From Pseudocercospora fijiensis CIRAD86 (Eukaryota; Ascomycota; Dothideomycetes; Mycosphaerellales; Mycosphaerellaceae), in NCBI RefSeq assembly GCF_000340215.1, contig NW_006921538.1, forward strand, positions 2,796,651 through 2,860,650: 64,000 bases of DNA. Direction: 5' to 3'. A program made the position numbers and the translations under genes. Positions within the stretch are counted from its first letter, which is position 1, and each line of letters opens with the position of its first letter. The notes under the pieces were generated by a model, which saw only the letters and a program-made list of their open reading frames with translations, was not told where the DNA came from and searched no databases. Positions 54,123 to 64,000 of the stretch are shown in pieces.

Positions 54123-57100
54123 GCCTCGAGACTTCTTACGAAAGCGATATATAAAACGCATAGCGCTTAAAAAGCCTCGATAGCAGCGAACAATTAGAGA
54201 CGAAGGGAAGATAGTTAAGAAGGAAGGGAGGACGAATAGAAAGCACTATATACTAGGGCAGAGGAGGTGCTAAAGGCAGAAGATGGAAGAACCCCTAAGA
54301 GGGCATATAGGATAATAATTTCAGAACTCCTTAGAGGACTGAAAGCAATCTATAACTAGGCAAGCTACGTAATTACAAAGGTAGCTAATATAGTCGTAGC
54401 AAAGATTACGAAGAAACAATAGGAGATAAGCCTAAACTACCGCACCTAGGCAGTAGTAGCTAGTTAGGAGGCGCTAAAACCCCCGAGGACAGTAGTTCGA
54501 GTCTATATTACGGACCTATAGGAGCAAAAGGAAATCTAAGGACTTATAGGGAAAGAGATTATAGAAAGAATTGCAGTTAAAGAGGTAATTAGGGCTAGGA
54601 ACGAAGGTAAAGGGGTAATTAAGCTGTTTATAGTATAAGAGCAGGACAAAAAGAAGCTAGAAATACAAAAAGAATGGACAACTAAGATAGGGAAAACAGC
54701 AAAGGTCTCCTAATAGCAATTTATAATTATAGCCTATAGTATAACAAGAAGCTTTAAGGAAGAACAGGATATTAAGAGCCTATAGAGACAAAACCAAGCT
54801 ATATACCTAGGCCTAAAGATTATAAAAGTGGTATAGATTAAAAGAAAAATCGAAGAGACTAAGAAGCAGTCTTCCCTAATTATCTAGGTAGGGAGTGCAG
54901 AGCAGGCTAATATAATGCTAGACTAGGGGTTGTTCTAGGACTTTAAAAGATTGGAAACAGAGATATACAAAAGCAACTATAGGATAATGCAGTGCTTCAA
55001 ATATTAACACTATAGACACTTAGCAGCTAAATGCATAAAGACAACTAATACCTACTCCTATTATATAGGGGAGCACTAGGTTAAAGAATATAAAGTATAT
55101 AAGGGAGAAGCAAGATATATATGCTATACTAAAAGATACCCCTCTTAGGCGAAGGAATGCCTAGTAAGAATATAGGCAGCTAGGAAAGCAAAGGAAGCTA
55201 GAATTAATACACTAAAAAGATACACAACAAGCTAGGGCAGCTAGGTACAGAAGCAACCTAGCTAAGTGCTATAAAGAGGTCTAGGCAAGATAATAGGTTC
55301 ATATTTAGGGCCTTACTAGTATAAAAGAGTTACTAGCAACTAGGGAGACTAAGATACCTTAATATTGTAGGAAAGGAAGTAGGGCAGATAAAGCTTAGTT
55401 AAATGTTGGTCTAAAGTAAGGGAAGACTAAAGGAAAACTTATAGGGAAATAATATAGATAAAACCTAATAAATATTGCAATATTACTAAACATTATATAG
55501 TACAATATTAATAAGAGTAAAGACAAAGTATAGAGGAGCTTCCTTTAAGCACTGAACCTAAAAGAACATTATATTATTGCAATCTAAGAGCCCTAGCTCA
55601 ACCTATATATAAAGAGACTAGTAATAGTCAAAGACCTAAGATACTACCCAATTATCTACAACTAGGGAGCCCTAAGGACATGCATCTATATTAGCAAGGA
55701 GATAGATACAGAAACCTAGTAGGCTATACTATAGGAGGATAGGGACCTAACATTAGTTTAAGTAGAGACATCCTAAGGTACACTCTAAGTCTACTATATA
55801 TACAACCTACTACTAGACTCAAGAAGCAGTACCTAACTAAAAACCCTAGAAAGACTACCTAGAGTTATCTAGGGGAACACCTACTAAATCCTACTTAGGG
55901 ATTTCAACCTCTACTACCCCCTCTAGGGCTTAGACTTTACCCTAGCTTACTACTTCCTAGTAGGAAGACTAATTGATATATTAGAGAGGGAAGGAATAGA
56001 AATTGTTACCCTAAAGGGACTAATTACTTAGGAGGCAAGAGGAAGCAGTAGCACACTAGACCTATACTTTATATTACATTAGATTAGGAATAGGATTATA
56101 AGATACAGGGTCAACTAGGAACTAGAAGAATTATTAGACTACTTCCCGGTACAGATTGAGCTAAATATCTAAGCTAATTAGGAAAGGGAACTAGAGGAGA
56201 AGCTTAACTAGAAAGGTGCCTAATAGGGTAGGATTAGGGAGGAACTAGAAAGGGACCTAAAACTAGAGGAACTCTCAACAAAGTACCTACTAAGGCTAAA
56301 GGATATTAATAAGGTAGTAGAAGAACTAATAGGAATCCTGAAACAGGTAGCTAGAAAGCATACCCTAGCAAAGAAACATTCACTATACTAGCAACTATAC
56401 TAGACTAGTAAGTATATAAGGAAGGTTAAAGTAGCAAGGAAGGCTAGGAGACAGTAGATATAAACCTATACCTAGGAAGCATAGGACAACTATAATAAAG
56501 CCTACTAGGAAAAGAAGATCTAGATTAAGAAAGACAAGATATAAGAATAGAGATCTATAATAGGAATAATTATAAAGAAACTAGAGGAGATGTAGAGGAT
56601 AGCTAAATAGGTAAGGAGACCTAAATAGGACAAGGACATACTACTACAATTCCCGGACATTATAGACCAACAAGGACAAATACAGACTATAATAGAAGGG
56701 AAAGTAAGAGCCCTAGGCTACTACTTCTTCTATAGAGAAGTACAAGTAGACCTATTAGATATAAAGGAGAAAGAACAAGAGACTCTACTGCTAGGTATAC
56801 TAAGAGATACCTAGGTCAAACCCGAAACCATTAAAAGGATCCTAAAGAAAATTCTAGGCAATAAGGTACTAGGAGAAGATAAGATCTATAATAAACTCCT
56901 AAAAGCATATAGGAAGGGGCTAGCCCTAGTACTAGCTAATATCTTTTTATAAAGCCTAGCACTAGGACACTACCTAAGACTATTTAGGAAGTCCCTAATA
57001 GTAGTGCTAAGGAAGCCCTAGAAGGAAGACTATACACAGCTTAAGGCCTATAGACTAATAGCCCTACTTAATACAATAGGCAAGGTACTAGAAAAAATTG

Positions 57101-59039
57101 TCGCTAAAAGGCTAACAACCTTTACCGAGGAAAGGAACATCCTTCCTAAAGGCTAGATAGGAGGAAGAAAGAAGAGGTTAATACTAATAGCTATAGAACT
57201 AATTATAGAACAGATCAAGTATATCTAGTACTATAGTTAAAACTAGGTAGCAACCCTCCTCTCCCTTAACATCTTAGGAGCCTTTAACAATGTCTCCTAT
57301 AAAAGGCTCCTATATATACTTAAATAGAAAGCTATACTAAACTAGATAGTCCAATTTATCTAGTCCTTCCTATAGGAAAGATTAATATAGCTTATTCTAG
57401 GTAAATTCAAATTAGACCTAATGCTAACTAAAAAGGGAATCCCTTAAGGATTAATACTCTCCCTAATCCTCTTCCTTATCTTTATAGTAGACCTACTCCT
57501 ACTCCTAGAATTAAAAAACACATTAGTATTAGGGTTTGTAGATAACACAAACATCCTAGCCTAGTCTAAGACAATAGAAACCAACTGTAAGATCCTAGAA
57601 GAGAAGTACTAAGAGTATAAAAAATAGGTAAGGAGGTATAGAGCAAAATTCGCCCTAGAAAAGTACTAGCTTATCTACTTTAGCAAGGCTAAATCAACCT
57701 ATAATATAAAGCAATCAATCACTATCTAAGGCTTTAAAACCCAACTATTAGCAGAGCTTAGGGTACTAGGGATCTAGCTGGATCTAAAACTGAATTAGGG
57801 ACTATAAGTAAAGAAGGTAAAGTAGAGGGCAGATACTAATATACAATCCATTAATAGGCTTATAGCCTCTATATAGGGGGCTATATTCGAGAAAGCTAAA
57901 GTTATATACAAAGCAATTGTCAAGCTAGCAATACTATATAGAGTACAGATATAGACAGCCTAGGAGAAAACACTAAAGAGGATTGAGTAACTAGTTAGCA
58001 GGTCCTAAACCTAAAGCCTAAAGAAAATCCTAGGAGTATACAAAACTATACTAATAAGGGTAGTAGAAATAGAATCAGGGATCCTACTAGTTAAACAATA
58101 CTTTAAGGGACTAAGACACTAATATACAGCAAAGACAATAGAATACCTAGCCTAATAGACTATTTAAAAGGCACTAGACAAGATAAAAGCCTAGTGCATT
58201 AGGACTAGGAGGCGAGACAGACTACAAATGACTCCCTAGAAAGTTAAAGACCTAGAGCAATATAGAGTCTTAATAAGAGAAATGCTAGAGAAAGAGCTTT
58301 AGGGACCAAATACAAGGCTAAAGGAAGACAAGCTAAAGGGAGAGAAACAAAGCCTAGCAGAATCAATTGCTAGATACCTATAAGAGCAGGAATAGAACAA
58401 AACACAAGTTAGACTAGGAACCCTAAAGGCACTAATCAAATTTGGTTAATATAACTACTAGCTCTATAAGGACCTAAACAGGGCCGAGGCAAGCCTAGCT
58501 ATCTAAATCAGATCTAAACATATTAGACTCAGATCTTACCTGTTTAGAAGAAACGTCCTAGGAATTGAAAGCAGAGCTTACCAATATAGCTACTAATCTT
58601 AGAACCCTAAGTATATGCTGCTAGTCTACCCTTAATAGTTAGAAGGCAGAAGTAATTAGAGACTAAAAGCAATAGAAAGGGAATACGACAAGCTAATCTA
58701 GAGCAAAGAAGACCTAAAGAGGATAGTAAAGTAGATTATTAAACAGGGATTTATATAACAATTCGCACTAGCAAGGGAAACTAAGGAGTAGATAAGAAGG
58801 AGAGAAGAAGAGGGGGAAAGAAGGGCAGGGCAGTAGGCAAGGTAGTTAGAGGGTAACAACTATAACACTAGTACACCCTAGAGGAAGGAAAACAAGGAAA
58901 CGAGGAAGATTAACACTTATAAATAGGACAGGAGGGAGGTTTTTACTAACTAAGTTGGTTTCCTACCTAAAACAATACATAGAAACAGACCTGCATAGGC
59001 CGAAAGGCACTATAACAGGCAAATGAAATATCTATCTAT
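54123..59039 (+). mobile_element. Non-LTR retrotransposon (LINE, Tad1-like), RIP-decayed
   Basis: A 4.9-kb plus-strand element. ORF1 relic: a CCHC knuckle at 54993-55034 fits C-X2-C-X4-H-X4-C, with the second Cys read as Tyr (TGT to TAT). ORF2 relic: an endonuclease region near 55830-56110 with RDFNLYYPL (the GDFN-H/Y-P-L/W motif) and SSSTLDLYFI. Reverse transcriptase spans about 56900-57750, with AYRLIALLNTIGKVLEKIVA, the GIPxG motif near 57436 (its Gln now TAA), and FVDNTNILA near 57534 where FADD/YVDD is expected. The 3' end runs into a TATC-type simple repeat (59029-59040), as LINE tails often do. Flanked by a candidate 15-bp target-site duplication. The whole is inactive. CA far exceeds TG and CG is nearly absent, unlike the neighbouring elements. 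Confidence 0.82.
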
Positions 59040-59054
59040 CTATATAGGTTGAAA
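59040..59054 (+). repeat. Candidate target-site duplication, right copy
   Basis: Identical to 54108-54122. It abuts the TATC-type tail of the LINE. Confidence 0.55.
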
Positions 59055-61560
59055 TATAGAATAGATAGATACGCGGAGGTTGTAGAGGGCACTAGAAAGG
59101 TAGACCTCTAATGCTTTGTTATTACGGTAAGGTATTGTTTATTTAAAAGTAAATTATATAGGGGTAGGCAAACGAGTTAGGCGAGACTAGCAATTTACGT
59201 TTCCTAATTATAATTCTCAAATTTGTAAAGCAATAGTATTATTAGAATACGCAGTTATCTCATTAGTATAATTATCTAGGAACCGTCTCTATTATATGCT
59301 ATACTACGAGTGCTAGTTGTTGCGGTATTCGAGCTATAATGCCTACGCTAGTAGGTAGTTAGTCGAAGCTATACCCGCCCTAAACAGTTTAGCCTTAGGC
59401 GCTTCGCAAGAATGAGATCTCGAATAGCGCTAATCCTAATTAAGAATAGTCTCAAAGCGGAAGTTACATACATATAACGAATTCTATACGAAGCGCCTAA
59501 ATAGAGGTAGTATTTCTATAGAGTCCTAAAGAAGTCGCCTACTAGTAGATATAAAAATAAAGTAATAGCGACTAGTAGTATAGCCTATCTAGTAAAGATA
59601 TTACGCGAGGGACGATTAGTAGGTTAGTAATAGTATAGTATTAGTAAAGTATCTACGGTGCTAGAAGTATATACTAGGCCGGCGTGTCTAGCGCCTACTA
59701 TAATAAAAGATTAAAAATATATAGAATAGTAGTTATTATAGCTAGCTATTTGCTCTAGTATAGGATCTAGTATAAGAAGTAGTCTTTATCTACTCGAGAT
59801 ATAGGCCTACTTATAAAGTCGTAGATTATATAATTAACGCTAAGTATACGCTAAGACGGCGGCGCGATTTTACGTTTAGCTTAAATTCCCAAGCTAGGCG
59901 AGAGGCAGAGTATATAGTAGAGCCCTAGATAGGTTACTAGTAGTAGTATTCCTAAGGCAGATATTCTTATACCTAGTAGTAGCTAGCTAGGTAGTATTAT
60001 AAAAAGCGACGCCGCTTCTAACCCTAAGTTAGAAGTAGCTTATATAACTTTATCGTAAAATACTTTCTTTATTTCTTTACTACTTCCGAGTCGGGTATGA
60101 GAAGGGTATATTAGCAGGTAGATAGGGTGGTAGTAGGTACAGGTAGTATTCGATAAGGAGCTAGGAGGAGAGGGAGGAAGGCAGGCAAGTTGGCCTATTG
60201 CTAAGCGCCAAGCCCTGCCTAAGGCATTAAGACCCTAGCTTCACTCGAGCCCGGTTATATACTAATTACGTGTAACCTCTTTAGTCCTAATATACGCTTC
60301 CCTTCTAAAGGCCGCGCCCTCGTAGCCGGTCTTTGTTCTAGTCTTAACCTCTATTGCTACTAACTTAGCAGGTCTAATAGGCTACTTAGTCCGCGCTAAA
60401 TTGAACGCATAACTACCGATTATGTAACTATATTAAACCTTACCTTCTAATACAATGTCTAACTCTAACTACGCTATCCTTGTATACAATAAAGTGATAT
60501 ATAACTATAAGAATTAAGGACTATCGACTAATTATAATACGAGCGCACCTTCCCTGCTACAATAGGTAGGTATACGGGGTATTATAGTACTGCCCCCGTT
60601 CTACGTAATGTCGTACCGAGTTCTTTACGTCTACTCTAAAAGACCTAGCTATATCCGCTTCCGAGGGTTGTCCGCTTCCGAGGGTTTGTTCTTATTATTA
60701 CGAGGGCTATTATTGTTCGTAGTTTCGCTAGCCCTAATTAGTTAGGTTTAGTAGCCTTCAATTGTCAATCTTATCTTATCTTTTTAGAAAAAACATAGCT
60801 CGTCTAGTTTCTATAGGTAAAGGCTATTATAAGTATAGTAGTAGAGGTTCGCCTCGCTTAAAGGGTTAGATAGATCGAGGAGTAACCTATTGTCCGCAAG
60901 ATCGACCCCGGCTAGCTTAGCTCTATAGTTTTGCCCTTAGTTAGTCTATTAGTCGCTTAATCTTTTAGGCGGCTTAAAGTTTTGACTTAGCCTTAAAGTT
61001 TTAATTAAAGTTTTAATTAAGGTGCCTTAGGCTCGTAGTGCAGGTAAGGTTGTGTCTATAGGCGCGGTAATAATAGCAAGTAATGTCGACAATAGCGGCG
61101 CTAGTCGTCTTAGCGCTAACTTTACCTTGCTTTCGATTTCCTTCTTCGACTAATAACAACTCGGCAATACCGTTACTAATATAGCGGTGTCTTTCCTTTC
61201 TTAAACAGCAACACACTCCGCAACACTGTTACTAATATAGCCGCGCTAGCTATCTTCTAACACACCGTTATTCGTACGCGCGCGCGCGCATTCTCGTCGA
61301 TTGCCTAGGCCTCGAGGCCTCGGTAGAATAAAGGAATAAGAGGTAGAGTCTTTAAAAGAGCAGTAACTAATTAACGCATCGTAGCGCGCTTATTAACACT
61401 CGGTACGCGTTTACTATAGTAGTGTAGTCTTATTGTCTCTTGTTGCTAATAATTGCTTGCCTCTAATTAGTTAGCTAATAGCACCCCGGGGGTAGCATTA
61501 ATCCTAGGCCTTAATAGTAATATTATAAGCTTTTAGCCTTCTTCTTGCTCTTTACGCTAG
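59055..61560. other. Decayed repeat DNA, possibly gypsy 3' end and long terminal repeat
   Basis: This 2.5-kb stretch lies downstream (in minus-strand sense) of the gypsy chromodomain and should contain its 3' untranslated region and long terminal repeat if the element is complete. The second repeat copy would be beyond the right edge, so I cannot set borders. Bases 60180-60260 are less AT-rich than their surroundings. A (CG)n run lies at 61277-61289. A 67-codon minus frame at 61013-61216 is not recognised. Confidence 0.4.
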
Positions 61561-61564
61561 TCTA

Positions 61565-64000
61565 ATACTTATCTAACAACTCGGTTATATCCTTAAAGGA
61601 ACCTTTAGCTTCCTATAAGTCCTATTTAGGTAAATAGCCTTACTATCTTAATAGGTACTCCTTCTTGCCTTTCCTAGTCCGGTGCTATAGGATACGTTCT
61701 ATAGACTATAGCTCTTCCCTATCCGCTAGTGTGTCTTCGTATTTAGTAGGTGCTTCATCCCCCTCGCGTAGGTAATATAGCTTAAGGAGGGATATATAGA
61801 AGGTGTTATAGATAGTATAATAGGGAGGAAGCTATAACTAATAGGCCTATACGGAGGAGCCCTTAACTTCTCGAATGCGGAATAGGCTAATGTATCTTAG
61901 TACGAGCTTAGGCCTTGTTTTGCCGTTAGGTAATAGGTGCTTGCGGATGCGGAGGTTCTTAGTGCTTAGTATAACTATATCGCCTTGTTTAAAGGTTATC
62001 GGCGTATAGTGCTTGTCGTAGTAGGTCTTTTAGTACTCTTAAGCCTTTGTTAACTTCTCGGCTATCTTAGCATAGATTTCTCGTATCTTCTAAACCCTCT
62101 TAATAGCCGCTAGTGTTTCGGGTACTTAACGCGCTTCCCTTTCCTTACGCTCGGCCTCGAGCGAGGTGAATAGGTCTTATAGTAAGGCAGCGTTCTAGCC
62201 TATTATAGCAAAATAAGGGGAGACCTTAGTAGATGAGTAGACACTGTTATTGTATACGAATTCAGCTAGTTATAGGAGGTTGACCTAGTCCTCGGGGTTC
62301 TTATTAATGTAACTACGTAGGTACTGCTATAGGGTAGCATTCTGCCTCTCTGTTTAACCGTTAGTCTATAGATAGAAGGCTGTTAATAGCCGATGCTTTA
62401 GTCTTAGCTGTAAGCAAATCTCGCTCTAATAGTAAGATGTTAGTATCGATCTACGATCGGATACGATCTCCTTAGGGGTTCCCTAATAGGTGTAGAAGAT
62501 GTTAGTCTATAGCGCCTCTACTATATTAATAGCAGTCCAATCCTTGCGAGCAGGAATGTAGCGAGCACCCTTAGTAAATCGGTCTATAACGACTAATATA
62601 GCGTTAAAGACGTCTTTGCTTCCTCTTCGCTTAGTAGGGGGAAGACCTGTAATAAAGTCTATTATAAGCTCTATAAAAGGCTTCTTTAGAACAGGGAGTA
62701 AAGACAACTCGCTAAATAGTAAGTGCTTTAGTGCTTTAACTCGCTAGTATACTGCATAGGTCTGTATATACTCCTTTATATACCGCTTACTATTTAGCTA
62801 GTAGTATATACGCGATAGTAACTCGTACGACCTCTCTATACTATAGTAACTAGCGAGCTCACTATTATAGTGCCTCTTTAAAAGCTCTTGTCTAATCGAT
62901 TGTTTAGCGGGGATATAGTATCTGCCCTTAAACTTTAAGTAACCTTTATCGTCGATCGACTAACTATTACTCTTACTAGATCGAGTCGCCCGTCTACTTA
63001 TAAGCCTATTAATACGCTCGATAGCAAAGGCGTCCCTCTGCTAAGCACGCAATAGCTTATCTATAAACGATTAACTATCCCTATTTGCAAGGTTATTTAA
63101 TAGTACCCTCGCTATTAAACGAGGTACGCATTGTATACATCTAATAGCACTAGTAGCCGGAACTACTGCAACCTCTTCTATAGTGCTATCGCTATAGATA
63201 GCAATATCTTTAATCGAGTTATTATAGCTCGAGCGATCTACGTCCTTCTTAACGTGCACTAGAAGAACGACAACTCTGCTATAGTATTTGTTACCGCCGC
63301 GGGGTCCGGAAGTCCGCTTATCCTACGCTTGCTTATTAACAATACGGGCTATAGCAATCTTATACTACAGGGTTGGAAACAATGAATTAATGTACTAAGT
63401 CTCGCTGTCGTAATTAGGTCGCCTCGATAGGCTATTAGTAGGGTTACTTACGCCTAGCCGATATAATATATTAAAATCAAACCCGGCGAGGTAGACGGCC
63501 TATCTAGCCTGTCGACCTATAACCCTAGTAACCTTAGTAATGCTACGGAGGTTGTTATAGTCTATGTAGACCTAAATAGTGTACTATACACTATCGAGAT
63601 AGTGCCTCTAATACTTAAAGGCCTCGATAATAGCTAGGAGCTCTTGCTCGTAGGTCTCGTAGCGACGCTCTATATCGATTATCTTTCGTAAAAAGAAGGC
63701 AATTAGGTACTAGTAATAGTCCTCATCTGATTGCTGTAATATAATAGCCGATATAGCGAACTGTAAAGCGTTAGTCTTAATACGGATCTGCTTGCTTAGT
63801 ACAAAATAGTATAGCAAGGGGACTTTAGTAAATCGCTTCTTTAGACCGTCAAAAGCGGCTTGTGTCTTATTAGTCTATTTGAATTCTCTAGACGGGTTGG
63901 CCTTAGTTTTAGTAAGCTCAGTTAGTAGTATTATATGCCTCGAATAGCCCTTAATAAATCGGCGATAGAAGTTAGCAAAACCGAGGAACGACTATAGTTC
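61565..64000 (-). mobile_element. Ty3/gypsy chromovirus-type retrotransposon, 3' part of pol, RIP-decayed
   Basis: Minus strand, entering from the right edge. In coding order: the end of reverse transcriptase and RNase H (64000-63430) with FLGFANFYRRFIKGYSRHI and the ETYEQELLAIIEAFKYWRHY-type block; a zinc-binding HHCC region (~62950-62750) whose CxxC now reads YxxY; the integrase core (~62700-62200) with IIDFITGLPP, VVIDRFTKGARYIPARKDW and the second Asp in IVSDRR; the GDIVILSTKNLRIRK tail motif (~61990); and a chromodomain at about 61567-61710 (ILxHRTRKGKKEYLLR). Such chromodomains guide integration to heterochromatin. In-frame stops are almost all TAG or TAA. Gag, protease and the start of reverse transcriptase lie outside the window. 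Confidence 0.85.

Larger units (their letters stand above)
42389..64000. other. AT-rich, gene-free block of RIP-mutated transposable elements
   Basis: From 42389 to the right edge the sequence is far more AT-rich than the left part and has no long open frame on either strand. Over much of it CA and TG dinucleotides are scarce while TA is abundant. For example, 43681-43980 has no CA, two TG and about a dozen CG. This is the expected result of RIP (CpA to TpA on both strands). Decayed coding regions inside carry TAG or TAA where Gln or Trp is expected. The parts I can name are listed separately. Stretches 42581-44800, 48540-50850 and 59055-61560 are decayed repeat DNA in which I recognise no family. 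Confidence 0.88.

Noticed and set aside
54123..64000. CCCTAA/TTAGGG motifs as telomere sequence
   Set aside because: Only isolated copies occur; there is no tandem array.

Overview
The window looks like part of a chromosome from a filamentous ascomycete, probably a dothideomycete. The support is short introns (about 50-160 nt, GTRNGT donors, CTRAC-like branch sites), a fungal gene set (tropomyosin, Set1, Rrp17/Nop25, Big1, GH17-But2, ATG10) and transposons decayed in the manner of repeat-induced point mutation (RIP). The exact species cannot be named from the sequence.

Positions 1-42,390 are a normal gene-bearing compartment. In order: IRE1 (minus, cut by the left edge), a BEM3-type RhoGAP (plus), ornithine decarboxylase (minus), a secreted GH17 beta-glucanase with a But2 tail (minus), DPH4 (plus), a fungal transcription-factor-like protein (minus), ATG10 (plus), a U2B''/U1A-type snRNP protein (minus), ARPC1/Arc40 (plus), a 71-residue SCA7-domain mini-protein (plus), a hypothetical protein (plus), RRP17 (minus), BIG1 (plus), a securin-like protein (minus), tropomyosin (plus), SET1 (plus) and a broken Baeyer-Villiger-type flavin monooxygenase (plus). 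Most are housekeeping genes of the cytoskeleton and polarity (BEM3, ARPC1, tropomyosin), RNA and ribosome biology (U2B'', RRP17, DPH4), chromatin (SET1, SCA7), autophagy (ATG10) and ER or secretory function (IRE1, BIG1). I see no operon-like or cluster logic; several pairs share short divergent promoters.

Positions about 42,390-64,000 are an abrupt AT-rich, gene-free block of dead transposable elements. Left to right it holds a MITE-like hairpin at the junction, a decayed reading frame resembling DUF6589 proteins, microsatellites, a decayed RecQ-like helicase on the minus strand, a non-LTR (LINE) element with a candidate 15-bp target-site duplication, and the 3' half of a chromodomain Ty3/gypsy element on the minus strand that runs off the right edge. 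In-frame stops in these relics are nearly all TAG or TAA at positions where CAG, CAA or TGG is expected, the RIP signature. The monooxygenase gene beside the block carries several frameshifts and a TGG-to-TAG change, then ends at the junction.

The most noteworthy observations are the stand-alone SCA7 mini-protein, a 769-nt stretch upstream of ornithine decarboxylase with no ATG on the sense strand but about 17 on the other strand, the strand-asymmetric and CpG-poor mutation pattern confined to the LINE, and the sharp border between the SET1 gene neighbourhood and the RIP block.
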